Numbered from the stretch's first letter, positions 16,846 to 26,269 are shown. The stretch: DNA of 64,000 bases from Blastocatellia bacterium (GCA_003168335.1 PMSM01000011.1:206590-270589), one strand, 5' to 3'. Notes: generated by a model from the letters alone, not told the origin. Numbers and translations are program-made.

Positions 16846-17865
16846 TTGAAAAAAACTTTAATGGCCCGAAACGCGCTGCGGCAGTTGCGGCACCGCTTCA
16901 ACCGTCCCTTCATGGTGATGTTTGAAACGACGCTGCATTGCAATATGAAGTGCGGCTATTGCGCCATCTGGCAGAACCAGCAGCCAGAGGATCGCGCCGT
17001 GCGCGAGCGGGTCTTCGCGCGCATGGACGAGGCGGCCGAGTTCGGCGTCTTTGCCTGGAGCTTTTCCGGTGGCGAGCCCCTGATGAATCCGCACATGCCT
17101 GACTACATCGAGTACGTGGCGCGCAAGGGTTTCTACACGTCTATGCCGACCAACGGATTGGCGCTAAAAAAATATGCCGAGTCCTGCGTCAAGCTGGATC
17201 AGTTGGAAGTATCGATTGACACGCTCGACCGCGAGAAGTTTGCGCAGCGCCGTGGCATTGACGGCCTGCCCGCAATCCTCAGTGCGCTTGACTACATCAA
17301 GGGCAACCTCAAGCACAACACAATTCAGATCAATGCGGCGGTCGATCTCGATAACCTGGAAGATCTGCCCGCACTTGCACAGTACTGCGAAGAACGCGGA
17401 TTTCTCCTGCACACCGAAGCGGTCCACAACGTCGTGCGCACCACCTGGAAGACTGAAGACGTTGAAATGAGAAAAGAAGAACTCGACCGCGTGGCGGCGT
17501 TTGTGTCGGAGTTGAAGAAGCAGCACAAGTGCGTCCGCTTCTATCGAGACTATTTCAAGTTCTACCGCAATGACGGATTTACGAAGAAGTTCCCGTGCCG
17601 TTCGGCATCGCATCTCGTCAATATGCGACCCGACGGTTCGATCCAGTTTCCCTGCGCGTTTGTCTCACTTCATCGCGGCGCGCCCGAGATGAGTCTGCGT
17701 GAAATCTATGATTCGCCCGAAGTGAGAAAGATCATCCAGCAGTCGCCACAGATGTGGGACTTCTGCAAAGGCTGCAAAATTGGCTGCCCCTACGAAGTCT
17801 CGTCTTATCGTAACAGCCCGTTCACGGCCATCCGCGGGGGGCTCGACTTTCTTCAATTGAGTTAG
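16846..17865 (+). CDS. Radical SAM protein with C-terminal cysteine cluster
   Basis: A 339-residue enzyme. Cys32, Cys36 and Cys39 in CNMKCGYC form the CxxxCxxC site for the radical-SAM 4Fe-4S cluster; SFSGGEPLMNP is the SAM-binding GGE motif. The C-terminal part has further Cys in KFPCRSAS, IQFPC and FCKGCKIGCPYE, a SPASM-like arrangement that could hold an auxiliary Fe-S cluster. Family and substrate are not clear: SPASM enzymes modify peptides, sugars or small molecules. A TTG start at 16846 follows a GAGAG; an ATG at 16861 is possible. It is 42 bases after the DUF1571 gene. Confidence 0.85.
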   Translation: MKKTLMARNALRQLRHRFNRPFMVMFETTLHCNMKCGYCAIWQNQQPEDRAVRERVFARMDEAAEFGVFAWSFSGGEPLMNPHMPDYIEYVARKGFYTSMPTNGLALKKYAESCVKLDQLEVSIDTLDREKFAQRRGIDGLPAILSALDYIKGNLKHNTIQINAAVDLDNLEDLPALAQYCEERGFLLHTEAVHNVVRTTWKTEDVEMRKEELDRVAAFVSELKKQHKCVRFYRDYFKFYRNDGFTKKFPCRSASHLVNMRPDGSIQFPCAFVSLHRGAPEMSLREIYDSPEVRKIIQQSPQMWDFCKGCKIGCPYEVSSYRNSPFTAIRGGLDFLQLS

Positions 17866-17881
17866 CCGAAAGGTCAGCGAT

Positions 17882-18841
17882 TTGACTGCCACGATCGAAA
17901 GCTTGTCGCAGATGGAAGTAAGGCGCGGGACGCTCGCGCCAGCGCCACCGCGCGAGATTGCTGTGCGAGTGCGCGATCTGATCAAAGTTTACCGTGACGG
18001 CACTGAGGCTAACCGAGGTATCAGTCTCGAAGTGCGGCGTGGCGAAGTGGTGGCTATCGTCGGCCCGAACGGCGCGGGCAAGACGACCTTCTTGCGGCAA
18101 CTCACAACCGAACTGCGCCCGACCGCCGGCTCGGTCAGCGTGTTTGGCGTGGATGCCGTAGCAGAGCCGGAGCGCGCCAAGCGGGCGATGGGAATAACGC
18201 CTCAGGAAGCCGGCGTCTTCGAGAGGCTCACGGTGCGCGAACATTTCGAATTGTTCGCGCGTCTCAAGCACTTGTCAAAACGCGAAGCTCGCGAAGCGGC
18301 GCGGGAAGTGATCGAGGAACTGGGTCTCAGCGCCGAAACAAACAAGAATGTCGGTGCGCTATCGGGTGGGCAGCGCCGGCGCATCCTGATCGGGTTGGCG
18401 CTCCTGGGTCGCCCGCCCCTGCTGGTTTTAGACGAGCCGACCACGGGGCTTGATCCCTCGTCGCGCCGCGCCGTCTGGAGCGTGATCCGCCGAGCCGTAG
18501 CCGTGGGCGCGACCGTTATTCTTTCGACGCACTACATGGAAGAGGCGGAACGTTTGAGCGATCGCATCGGCGTCATCGCGGCCGGACGCCTCATTGCCTT
18601 CGGCACGTTGGACGAACTCCTGGTCCGACTGGACCGCAGCTATCGTCTGAGTTATCGCGACCCAATCGATCCGTCAAGCGACTTGAAAATTCGTTACTGC
18701 GCGAGCTTCGCCCAGGCGCAGCAGCACATTGCGCGCGAACTGCTATCCGAATACTCAATCGCGCGTGCTTCGCTTGAAGATGTTTACTTTAACCTCACGG
18801 GCGAGCCTTTCGACAAGGACGAGGCGGAGGCCATCGGATGA
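17882..18841 (+). CDS. ABC transporter ATP-binding protein
   Basis: A 319-residue ATPase of the DrrA/CcmA-like type. It has Walker A GPNGAGKTT, Q-loop TPQEAGVF, signature LSGGQRRR, Walker B LLVLDEPTTGLDP and H-loop STHYMEEA. The C-terminal 80 residues form the usual regulatory extension of drug/lipid exporters. The start is TTG, 16 bases after the radical SAM stop. It pairs with the permease at 18838-19578, which overlaps by four bases (ATGA). The system probably exports the cluster's product or moves it across the inner membrane. Confidence 0.93.
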   Translation: MTATIESLSQMEVRRGTLAPAPPREIAVRVRDLIKVYRDGTEANRGISLEVRRGEVVAIVGPNGAGKTTFLRQLTTELRPTAGSVSVFGVDAVAEPERAKRAMGITPQEAGVFERLTVREHFELFARLKHLSKREAREAAREVIEELGLSAETNKNVGALSGGQRRRILIGLALLGRPPLLVLDEPTTGLDPSSRRAVWSVIRRAVAVGATVILSTHYMEEAERLSDRIGVIAAGRLIAFGTLDELLVRLDRSYRLSYRDPIDPSSDLKIRYCASFAQAQQHIARELLSEYSIARASLEDVYFNLTGEPFDKDEAEAIG

Positions 18842-19578
18842 CACGCGTCACCGACATCATTTGCGTCTTCCGCATACAATTCGCCGGCACGCGCCGCGAA
18901 GTTGGCCCGTTTCTATTGGCCGCGTTCGTCTTCCCGGCGGCGATGTACCTATTCGCCAACGCCGTCGCCGGCGTTGAAGTCGCGCCGGAGCAAAGCCGCC
19001 TGCGTTTTCTTGCCGGTTCGATTGTCTTTTCTCTTTCACTGACTTCGATCAGTTGGCTCGGCTATCTGTTATTGGAAAATCGGTTCACCGGCAGGCTCAA
19101 GCTTTTCGCGACGTTGCCGCTGGCGCCTTCCTCTTACGTGTTCGGCGTGCTGGTCTTTGCCATCGCGCAGGCTGCGGTGAGTGTGACCACGCTGTTGGTG
19201 GTCGGGCGGGCGCTTGGGGTTCAGATGAGGCCCAATTTTCCGCTGCTGATTGTCGTAATTCTCTTGACGATCCTGTGCCTGTGCGGACTCGGCGTCGTGG
19301 TCGCAGCGCGCGCCCGGAGCTTTAGCCAGGGGTCGCTCTTAACTGACACGCTCGGCGCGGGACTTATCTTCCTCGCACCCGTTTACTACGCGCCTGAAGT
19401 GATGCCGCGCGCGCTCCGAGTGTTTGCGCAACTACTGCCGACAACGTTTGCTGCCCGCGCGGTGCAGACGACGCTCGCCGGCGGACATGCGATAGGAAAT
19501 GAACTGTTGGCGCTCAGCGTAATAGCGGTCGCCACGCTGGCGCTCGGCTTTAAATTAATGAAGTGGCGGGAAGACTGA
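18838..19578 (+). CDS. ABC-2 type transporter permease
   Basis: A 246-residue membrane protein with six predicted helices: about 20-42, 55-78 (SIVFSLSLTSISWLGYLLL), 100-123, 130-155, 165-185 and 220-240. The layout and the LAPVYYAPEVMPRALRVFAQLLPTTF segment fit ABC-2 permeases of the DrrB/NodJ type that export drugs, lipids or polysaccharides. It overlaps the ATPase gene by four bases and is followed 49 bases later by a glycosyltransferase. Confidence 0.88.
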   Translation: MTRVTDIICVFRIQFAGTRREVGPFLLAAFVFPAAMYLFANAVAGVEVAPEQSRLRFLAGSIVFSLSLTSISWLGYLLLENRFTGRLKLFATLPLAPSSYVFGVLVFAIAQAAVSVTTLLVVGRALGVQMRPNFPLLIVVILLTILCLCGLGVVVAARARSFSQGSLLTDTLGAGLIFLAPVYYAPEVMPRALRVFAQLLPTTFAARAVQTTLAGGHAIGNELLALSVIAVATLALGFKLMKWRED

Positions 19579-19627
19579 ATATGAGCATTGATAAGAAGTT
19601 CGGCGAGGTTTAGTAAAACTTTCTAAC

Positions 19628-20773
19628 ATGAAGGTACTGGTTCTCACACTCTCATTCGGCTCGGGCCATGTTCGCGCTGCACAGGCTGTCGCGGATGAGT
19701 TGGGTCGTCAAGTGCCGGCCTCGAACGTCCTCGTTGTCGATGCGCTCGCTGAGTGTCGATCATTGTTTAGAGTGTGCTACGAATGGCCATACTGGCTGAT
19801 GCTGCGTTACGCGCCCGGGCTCTGGGACCGCTTCTCGACCGCGCGTGTCAGTAAGAAGCACGAAGGCACCGCGCCCGCGTGGGCTTTCCGAATGGGTTGC
19901 CCGAAAGTCTTCGCAACGATCAAGAGTTTCAATCCGGACGTCATTGTGGCCGCCGAAGTGGCGGCGTGCGAGATGGCCGCCATCGCGCGACGTCTGGGTC
20001 TTACCCGCGCGCCAATCCTCAGTGTGATCACGGATTACGAAGCTGAGCCGATCTGGGTGCAACCTGAGGTTGACGCGTTCACTGTTCCTGACGAGAGCGT
20101 TCGCGCTGAGTTGATCTCGTGGGGCGCTCCGGCGAATCGTATTTCGATTTGCGGAATTCCAGTCGATCCGGCATTCGATGCGATGCACGATCCCAAAGCA
20201 GTGCGCCTGCGTTATGGAATTAGCGACAAGTCTCCGATGGTGCTGTTAATGGGCGGTGGAATGGGGCCGACCAAAATGCATGAGGTGGTAGAACAACTGT
20301 CTGAATGCAACGTCCCCATGCATATCGTGGCTATTGCTGGAAAGGACAAACGCGCCCTACGCAGACTTAAACGCGTGAAGGTGAAAGCTCCAGTGTCGCT
20401 GCGAGTGCTTGGCTGGACTGATGAAGTAGCTGCTCTGATGCAGGCAGCCAGACTTCTGGTGACGAAACCCGGCGGCCTAACAATATCAGAAGCCGCGCTG
20501 TGTTCGTTGCCGGTAGTGTTTTTCGATCCGATCCCTGGCGCGGAGTTCGTCAACGCCAGGCGGATGGTCGATGCCGGTGCCGCAGTGATTGCCCAGGGTC
20601 CGGTTGAAACGGCGCGCGCCATAGTCTCGTTATTGCGAGCCGACGAATCGACTGAGGTGATGGCTTTGCGATCGAACAAAATGGCGCGCCCAACTGCCCG
20701 GAGAGAGATTGCGCGCCTGGCGCTTGATCTCTTGGCGCCGGTCAGAGAAGCGACGCGCAGGATGACTGCCTGA
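19628..20773 (+). CDS. MGDG-synthase-like (GT28-type) glycosyltransferase
   Basis: A 381-residue GT-B protein. The N-terminus MKVLVLTLSFGSGHVRAA is the acceptor-side motif of the MGDG-synthase/diacylglycerol glucosyltransferase family. The C-terminal half has VLLMGGGMGP and the nucleotide-sugar site TKPGGLTISEAALCSLPVVF. Family members transfer Glc or Gal from a UDP-sugar to diacylglycerol, or GlcNAc to lipid carriers. This is the main reason to suspect a glycolipid product for the cluster. No signal peptide; peripheral membrane association is expected. Confidence 0.85.
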   Translation: MKVLVLTLSFGSGHVRAAQAVADELGRQVPASNVLVVDALAECRSLFRVCYEWPYWLMLRYAPGLWDRFSTARVSKKHEGTAPAWAFRMGCPKVFATIKSFNPDVIVAAEVAACEMAAIARRLGLTRAPILSVITDYEAEPIWVQPEVDAFTVPDESVRAELISWGAPANRISICGIPVDPAFDAMHDPKAVRLRYGISDKSPMVLLMGGGMGPTKMHEVVEQLSECNVPMHIVAIAGKDKRALRRLKRVKVKAPVSLRVLGWTDEVAALMQAARLLVTKPGGLTISEAALCSLPVVFFDPIPGAEFVNARRMVDAGAAVIAQGPVETARAIVSLLRADESTEVMALRSNKMARPTARREIARLALDLLAPVREATRRMTA

Positions 20774-20801
20774 AGACTTTCGCAGAGGCGAACGACGGAC
20801 G

Positions 20802-21524
20802 ATGCGATTCGGACTTCCTATTATTGCGACGGGCTCGCTCGTGATGAGTGCGGCGAGCATATATTACGCAACTGTCTCTGTCCGCTCGCAGTGGTTGGGC
20901 CAGACGTACTGGCGGGGCCGAACGGACCGGAACGCAGTGGCTTTGACATTCGATGACGGGCCGTCGCCTGACACAGAGGGCATCCTGGACGTACTGGCAG
21001 AACACAATCTCAGCGCGACCTTCTTCATGGTCGGGCGTGAGGTGGAGAGTTTTCCGGGCATCGCGCAGCGAGTGTTTGCTGAAGGGCATGAGGTGGGTAA
21101 CCATTCGTATTCACATCCGCTCTACCTTTTTCAGCGGGCTTCGGAAACACGTGATCAGGTGAGACGCGCTCAGGATGTAATCGCAGAAACGATCGGAGTC
21201 AGGCCAATGCTGGCGCGGCCACCCTACGGTGTGCGCACGCCTGCTTATTTCGGAGCGACGCGCACCCTCGGTCTACATACCGTGCAATGGGACGTTGCCG
21301 GATTCGATTGGAAGCCGCTCAGCCCGAGTCAAATTGCGCACAATGTTCTGCGCAAAGTTCGGGCCGGCTCAATCATCCTGCTTCACGATGGCGATAGTGC
21401 CGGAAAGCAAGACCGTAAGAACACCGTGGCGGCATTACCCTTAATTATTACAGGGTTGAAACACCGCGATCTGCAGATAGCTCCGCTGTCTCAGCTACTG
21501 CCGGAGAGAATTTACGCCGACTAG
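20802..21524 (+). CDS. Polysaccharide deacetylase (CE4/NodB-like)
   Basis: A 240-residue protein with an N-terminal hydrophobic segment (IIATGSLVMSAASIYYATV) that is an anchor or uncleaved signal. The NodB domain has motif 1 ALTFDDGPSP (catalytic Asp and metal Asp), motif 2 HSYSHP (metal His pair), motif 3 ARPPYGVR, and motif 5 ILLHDGD with catalytic His. CE4 enzymes remove N-acetyl groups from sugars such as GlcNAc using a divalent metal. It follows the glycosyltransferase by 28 bases, so sequential glycosylation and deacetylation of a lipid-linked amino sugar is a plausible reading. Confidence 0.9.
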   Translation: MRFGLPIIATGSLVMSAASIYYATVSVRSQWLGQTYWRGRTDRNAVALTFDDGPSPDTEGILDVLAEHNLSATFFMVGREVESFPGIAQRVFAEGHEVGNHSYSHPLYLFQRASETRDQVRRAQDVIAETIGVRPMLARPPYGVRTPAYFGATRTLGLHTVQWDVAGFDWKPLSPSQIAHNVLRKVRAGSIILLHDGDSAGKQDRKNTVAALPLIITGLKHRDLQIAPLSQLLPERIYAD

Positions 21525-21538
21525 AGGAAAGCGCATTT

Positions 21539-22264
21539 ATGACTGAAGAGCAAAAACCGAAAGCGATTCTCTTCCTGGATTTCGATGGCACCATCTCGCG
21601 CCGCGACGCGGTTGACGCCATTCTCGAGACGTATGCCGATCCGAAGTGGCTCGCCTTCGAAGCGGAATGGCGTGCCGGTCGAATGGGATCGCGCGATTGT
21701 TTGCGGGCCCAGATGGCGTTAGTGCGGGCGACGCGAAAGCAGATCGATGCATTGCTTGATGAAATAGGCATTGATGACGACCTGGTGGCATTGCTTGAAA
21801 TGTGTGCCCAGCACTCTATTCCAGCGCATATTATCAGTGACGGTTTCGATTATTGCATTCGTCGCATTCTCTCCGGTGCCAGCAAGAGAGTCGCCGCTCT
21901 GCTGCGGGGCGGACGCGTTTGCGCGGGCCACCTTGAAAGCCGCGGTCATCTGTGGCGCACTGAGTTTTCTTTCTTCCATCAAACCTGCGGACATGGATGC
22001 GCGACATGCAAACCCGCGGTAATGCGACTTCTCAATAAGACGGACGCGCCGGCCATTTTCGTGGGCGACGGTTTATCGGATCGCTACGCTGCTGAGAGCG
22101 CCGATCTCGTGTTCGCGAAAGATGGGCTCGCCTCATATTGCACCGAAAATTCAATCGAACACATTCCATACCAGAATCTCGGAGACGTGGCTGCCCATCT
22201 CGACCGCTGGCTGGCCGGACGGCTGTTCTTAAGGGAAGAAACGTTGGCCAGAGTCAGCGCCTGA
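21539..22264 (+). CDS. HAD-IB family phosphatase (MtnX/SerB-like)
   Basis: A 241-residue HAD hydrolase. Motif I is FLDFDGTIS (nucleophile Asp and acid Asp), motif II is HIISDGF, and motif IV is FVGDGLSDRYAAESADLVFAK in the HAD-IB subfamily style. An unusual Cys/His stretch CGHGCATCKP lies before motif IV and could bind metal. Relatives dephosphorylate phosphoserine or diketo-phosphate intermediates; the real substrate cannot be fixed from sequence. A short gap (14 bases) after the deacetylase and a strong AGAGGAAAG indicate co-translation. Confidence 0.88.
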   Translation: MTEEQKPKAILFLDFDGTISRRDAVDAILETYADPKWLAFEAEWRAGRMGSRDCLRAQMALVRATRKQIDALLDEIGIDDDLVALLEMCAQHSIPAHIISDGFDYCIRRILSGASKRVAALLRGGRVCAGHLESRGHLWRTEFSFFHQTCGHGCATCKPAVMRLLNKTDAPAIFVGDGLSDRYAAESADLVFAKDGLASYCTENSIEHIPYQNLGDVAAHLDRWLAGRLFLREETLARVSA

Positions 22265-22296
22265 GCATTCTTCAGTAGAAAGAAAGCGTTACAACT

Positions 22297-23715
22297 ATGA
22301 GCACAGCTATAAAAGACATTGATCTAATGACACCCGCGATCGACGAGCAGGCGCTGCTTGAACTCGAGCGTAAGTATTGCTCGTGGGGCGACACGGTTCA
22401 CTATCTCGATCCCCCCAAATTCTTCGAGCGTGCCGAGGGTCACTACCTTTACGATCGCGAAGGCACCCCGTATCTGGACTTACAGATGTGGTACTCGGCG
22501 GCGAGCTTTGGCTACGGCAATCAGCGCCTGAATGACGTGCTGAAAAATCAGATCGACAAATTGCCGCAGCTTGCCTGTCAGTATCTGCACTCAGAAAAAG
22601 TAGAGTTGGCGGCGGCAATCGGGCGACTGAACGAGTCGAAGTTCGGCCTGGCAGGGCGCGTGCATTTCAATGTGGGCGGCGCCCAGGCGATTGAGGACTC
22701 GCTCAAGATCGTGCGCAACTCTACCGGCAAGAATCTGGTCTTCGCGTTCATGGGCGGGTACCACGGACGCACGCTGGGCGCATCAGCGATCACGTCAAGT
22801 TATCGGTATCGTCGTCGCTTCGGGCATTTCGCAGACCGAGCTCACTTCGTTCCTTTTCCTTATTGTTTTCGCTGCCCATACGGGAAGAAGGTGGAAGATT
22901 GCGGCCTCTATTGTGTCGATCAGTTCGCGAAGAATTTCGACACCGAATACAACTCGTTCTGGGATCCGAAAGCGGGCGAATCTGAGTTTGCGGCTTTCTA
23001 CGCTGAGCCGATCCAGGCGACGGGCGGTTACGTCATTCCGCCGCGCGAATACTTTCCGGCTCTCAAGAAAGTGCTCGATGAACGTAACATCCTGCTCGTT
23101 GATGACGAGATTCAAATGGGTTTCTATCGGGCCGGAAAATTCTGGGCCATGGAGAACTTTGACGTCGAGCCGGACATTATTGTTTTTGGTAAAGCGCTGA
23201 CGAACGGTTTGAACCCGCTCTCCGGTCTCTGGGCGCGTGAAGAGTTGATCTCGCCGGAAGTATTTCCGCCGGGCTCGACCCACTCGACCTTCTCTGCAAA
23301 TCCGCTGGGCACGGCCGTCGGTCTTGAAGCCGTGCGGATGATGGAAGAAGGAAACTACGAAGAGATTACCCAACGCAAGGGCGCCTACTTTCTGGCGCAG
23401 ATCAGAGAGCTCCAGCGCCGCTATCCGAAAGTGATCGGCGAGACGAACGGCATGGGCATGGCCCTTCGCATTGAGATTTGCCAGGCGGATGGTTTTGAGC
23501 CGGACCGTGAGTTGACCGATAAGATGTTTGCCGAGGGCATGAAAGGGGACCTCGACGCCCGCGGGCGCCGGACCGGTCTGGTCCTGGACATCGGCGGCTA
23601 CTACAAGAATGTCTTTACGCTGGCCCCGTGCTTCGACATGACGGAAGAAGAAATTGACATTTCGGTTGAACTATTTGAGCAACTAATTCGCCGTTGCGCC
23701 CCGGAAAGAATCTAA
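22297..23715 (+). CDS. Class III PLP-dependent aminotransferase
   Basis: A 472-residue fold-type I aminotransferase. It has FNVGGAQAIEDSLKI (phosphate-binding turn), GGYHGRTLGAS, AEPIQATGGYVIP, the DDEIQMGFYRAGKFWA motif, and the PLP Lys in VFGKALTNG. A Cys-containing loop PYCFRCPYGKKVEDCGLYC is unusual and resembles that of some archaeal and bacterial 4-aminobutyrate-type aminotransferases. It would put an amino group on a keto or aldehyde intermediate. Thirty-three bases separate it from the HAD phosphatase gene. Confidence 0.9.
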   Translation: MSTAIKDIDLMTPAIDEQALLELERKYCSWGDTVHYLDPPKFFERAEGHYLYDREGTPYLDLQMWYSAASFGYGNQRLNDVLKNQIDKLPQLACQYLHSEKVELAAAIGRLNESKFGLAGRVHFNVGGAQAIEDSLKIVRNSTGKNLVFAFMGGYHGRTLGASAITSSYRYRRRFGHFADRAHFVPFPYCFRCPYGKKVEDCGLYCVDQFAKNFDTEYNSFWDPKAGESEFAAFYAEPIQATGGYVIPPREYFPALKKVLDERNILLVDDEIQMGFYRAGKFWAMENFDVEPDIIVFGKALTNGLNPLSGLWAREELISPEVFPPGSTHSTFSANPLGTAVGLEAVRMMEEGNYEEITQRKGAYFLAQIRELQRRYPKVIGETNGMGMALRIEICQADGFEPDRELTDKMFAEGMKGDLDARGRRTGLVLDIGGYYKNVFTLAPCFDMTEEEIDISVELFEQLIRRCAPERI

Positions 23716-23736
23716 GAACGCGTCGTCCTTTTAAGA

Positions 23737-25074
23737 ATGCTGACAAACATCATCGAACAGATCGAGCGGATGGTCCTGCATATGGAGCCGCACCGCTCAG
23801 TGCGTTTCCTGAACGCGTCGCCGGCGTGGTCGCTTCCCAAAATTCAGCGCGGCCGCTTTCGGCGGACTCTGCGACTGGCTGCAGAGCGCTCGCCATTTTA
23901 TCGGGAGCAGTTTCGCAAACGTGGTATTGATGTGCGCCGCATCGAACATCCATCTGAACTGGGCGACTTCTACACGACCGGTGAAGATCTGCGCGTGCAC
24001 GGCGCTGAAGCCTTTCTCACCGGACGCGCGGATACGGCCTTTGAAACGACGGGCACAACTTCACCCACTCCCAAGCGCGTCTTCTTCTCACAGCGCGAGC
24101 TTAACGAGATGGGCCGAACCTCCGCGATTGGTCTTTATCATTTGGGAATTCGCGCCGAAGATCGCGTCTTGAGCGCTTACGATTGTTCGTTCTGGGTCTC
24201 GCCGGCCGTGTTGCGCATGGGGCTGCAATATCTGCACTGCTTCCACGTCGAAGCAGGTAAGATTTCGCCCGAGGAGTTTTATGAGCATGCAGTCGTTTAC
24301 AAACCGAATGTGATTTTTGGCGAGCCTTCGTGGCTGCTGCGACTGTCCGAGCTGGCTAATGATCGCGGCACGTGGCCGATGAAGTTGCTTTTCGGCGGCG
24401 GCGAGAACATCACGGAAGAAGCGCGCCAAGTCGTTGAGAGAGTCTGGGGCGCGCCGCTCTATCTCAGCTACGGTCAGACCGAATCGTTCGGCACGCTCGG
24501 CGCGGAGTGCGAGCGCCAGGACGGTTATCACCGCAACGATCTCTTCTTCTTCTTCGAGACGCCTGAGACCGATGCTGACGGATACGGCGAGCTTGTCTAT
24601 ACGACACTCGTACGAGATGTAATGCCCTTGATTCGTTATCGATCAACCGACCTGACTCGTTTGATTGACGAGCCGTGCGAATGCGGGTTGTTTGCAAAGC
24701 GCATCGCAAAGATACGGGCGCGCACTGATGAAATGGTCGTGTGTGGCATGGGCAACGTCGGTCCATGGGTGTTCGCGGAAGTCTTGCGCAATGTGAATGG
24801 CCACGGTGCGGACTGGCAGGCGGTGATCAAACATGACGGCAGGCGGGACGTTGTCGAGTTATGCGTTGAGCTCGAAAACTTTGGCCATCATGCCGCAGTG
24901 GAACGGGCTGTCCTCGACAACCTGCGCGAGGGATTTGCAGACTTCTGGAAGAACTATGAAATGAAGCTCTATGAGTTTCGGGTGGTCCCGTGCGAGCCCG
25001 GAAGTCTACGGAATGGCAGGAAGTTGAAGCGCGTTTTGGACCAGAGGGAAATGGACTCGCCGCGCGTCGTTTGA
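23737..25074 (+). CDS. Phenylacetate-CoA ligase/F390-synthetase-like adenylate-forming enzyme
   Basis: A 445-residue protein of the PaaK-like branch of the ANL superfamily. The nucleotide site is ETTGTTSPTPKR, with downstream landmarks FGEPSWLLRLSELA, LLFGGGENITEEAR, SYGQTESFG and an R..Y-R-T-D region (LIRYRSTDLTRL). A CECGLF motif is typical of PaaK-like enzymes, and the tail GRKLKRV carries the catalytic Lys. It would activate a carboxylic acid as an adenylate, to form a CoA thioester or amide. It is the last gene of the co-directional cluster that begins at 16018. Confidence 0.82.
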   Translation: MLTNIIEQIERMVLHMEPHRSVRFLNASPAWSLPKIQRGRFRRTLRLAAERSPFYREQFRKRGIDVRRIEHPSELGDFYTTGEDLRVHGAEAFLTGRADTAFETTGTTSPTPKRVFFSQRELNEMGRTSAIGLYHLGIRAEDRVLSAYDCSFWVSPAVLRMGLQYLHCFHVEAGKISPEEFYEHAVVYKPNVIFGEPSWLLRLSELANDRGTWPMKLLFGGGENITEEARQVVERVWGAPLYLSYGQTESFGTLGAECERQDGYHRNDLFFFFETPETDADGYGELVYTTLVRDVMPLIRYRSTDLTRLIDEPCECGLFAKRIAKIRARTDEMVVCGMGNVGPWVFAEVLRNVNGHGADWQAVIKHDGRRDVVELCVELENFGHHAAVERAVLDNLREGFADFWKNYEMKLYEFRVVPCEPGSLRNGRKLKRVLDQREMDSPRVV

Positions 25075-25241
25075 CCTGAAGGCCACGAAGAAAAAGCTGG
25101 GAATCGCCCGTAGCGTCGATTGTTCGCGCATGGGTTCTCCCTACCGCTCCATGCCTATCCCGGCATTTCAAAATGCATACGAGGGTGGGAGTCGAACGCA
25201 CAGATCTTGCCGGTGCGCTTACGGCCGGCGTACAGCAGTCC

Positions 25242-26168
25242 TCACTTGACCGCGTAAACTTTCACGCTCGCAGCGTAATCATTGACGTTGTAGCGACGCA
25301 GCAAGTCGCTAAGAGTTTCGTGCAAGTCGGTGTCTGAGCTTGCCGGTTGTGGCGTACAACACGCGGCAGCAGCAAGCGGTAACTCCCTTGCAGAAGTTGA
25401 TGAGCCTATCGCCAGTGGAGTTGAAGTTTCGGTCATAACCGGCGAACAGCAGCCCGCTTGATTCTCGACCTTCGCATACGCGTTGAGATCTGCACCGGAG
25501 TCCACGACTTCAACGTTCGAGAAGCCGGCTTCTACCAGTCCTTGCCGATAATCTTCAATCGCAATCGCGCCGGCGATGCAACCCACGTAAGCCATGATGT
25601 CGTCGCCCAGTTCGGTGGGCAGCGGCTGCTTGAGCGCGATGTCGCTGACGGCGAGCCGGCCACCGGGTTTGAGCACGCGCGCGATTTCGCGAAAGACCGC
25701 CCGCTTGTCCGGCGCCAGGTTGATGACACAGTTGCTAATCACGCAATCAACCGAAGAGTCAGCGAGCGGCAGGGCGTCAATCATCGCCTGGTGAAACTCG
25801 ACGTTCGCGGTCGCGCCTGCTGCCTGGCGCTTCCCGGCATTGCGACGGGCAAGATCTATCATCTCCGGCGTCATATCAATTCCGATGGCCCGGCCTTCAG
25901 GCCCCACTTTCTCAGCGGCGAGAAACACATCCAGTCCGCCGCCTGAACCGAGATCCACAACGGTCTCGCCTGTACGCAAATGAGCGATGGCCGTGGGATT
26001 TCCACACGACAGGCCCAGGTTCGCTTCCGCGGGGATAGAGGCCAGTTCTTCGGGCGAGTAACCGAAGGCTTCAGCGACGGCCCGCACCCCGTCATGTTCG
26101 CTCGATAGACCACTCTTCGCCACAGATCCATACCGTGACCGGACTGCCTCGACTATGGATTCCGACAT
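25242..26168 (-). CDS. arsM: Arsenite methyltransferase
   Basis: A 308-residue SAM-dependent methyltransferase of the ArsM family. Motif I is [20 protein letters not shown]. Conserved Cys are in [11 protein letters not shown] and [10 protein letters not shown], the arsenic-binding positions, and [11 protein letters not shown] is the family landmark after the core fold. The C-terminus has NQAGCCSPV and AACCTP, Cys pairs often seen in ArsM. The enzyme methylates As(III) to methyl- and dimethylarsenicals. The N-terminus [18 protein letters not shown] fits the family start. An inverted repeat at 26246-26265 upstream may be an ArsR-type operator. No ArsR gene is present in the window. Confidence 0.93.
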   Translation of the reverse strand: MSESIVEAVRSRYGSVAKSGLSSEHDGVRAVAEAFGYSPEELASIPAEANLGLSCGNPTAIAHLRTGETVVDLGSGGGLDVFLAAEKVGPEGRAIGIDMTPEMIDLARRNAGKRQAAGATANVEFHQAMIDALPLADSSVDCVISNCVINLAPDKRAVFREIARVLKPGGRLAVSDIALKQPLPTELGDDIMAYVGCIAGAIAIEDYRQGLVEAGFSNVEVVDSGADLNAYAKVENQAGCCSPVMTETSTPLAIGSSTSARELPLAAAACCTPQPASSDTDLHETLSDLLRRYNVNDYAASVKVYAVK

Positions 26169-26245
26169 GATTTAAGTCTCCTTCTGCATCTCGTCTGTAT
26201 ATTCGCTTGGGCGAATGTTACGACCACGATACAGGTATCACAACA

Positions 26246-26265
26246 TATATGTCAAGGCATATATA
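26246..26265. promoter_or_regulatory. Inverted repeat upstream of arsM, possible ArsR-type operator
   Basis: ATATATG-TCAAGG-CATATAT, arms of seven perfectly complementary bases, 78 bases upstream of the arsM start. AT-rich imperfect dyads of this size are typical for ArsR/SmtB repressors. The arms overlap a decayed tryptophanase fragment, so the site may have arisen within junk DNA. No regulator is visible nearby. Confidence 0.45.
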
Positions 26266-26269
26266 CAAC

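Noticed and set aside
25185..25240. A tRNA-like T-arm on the minus strand (GTTCGACTCCCACC)
   Set aside because: The stem has a mismatch and no D-arm, anticodon arm or acceptor pairing can be built around it; at most a relic.
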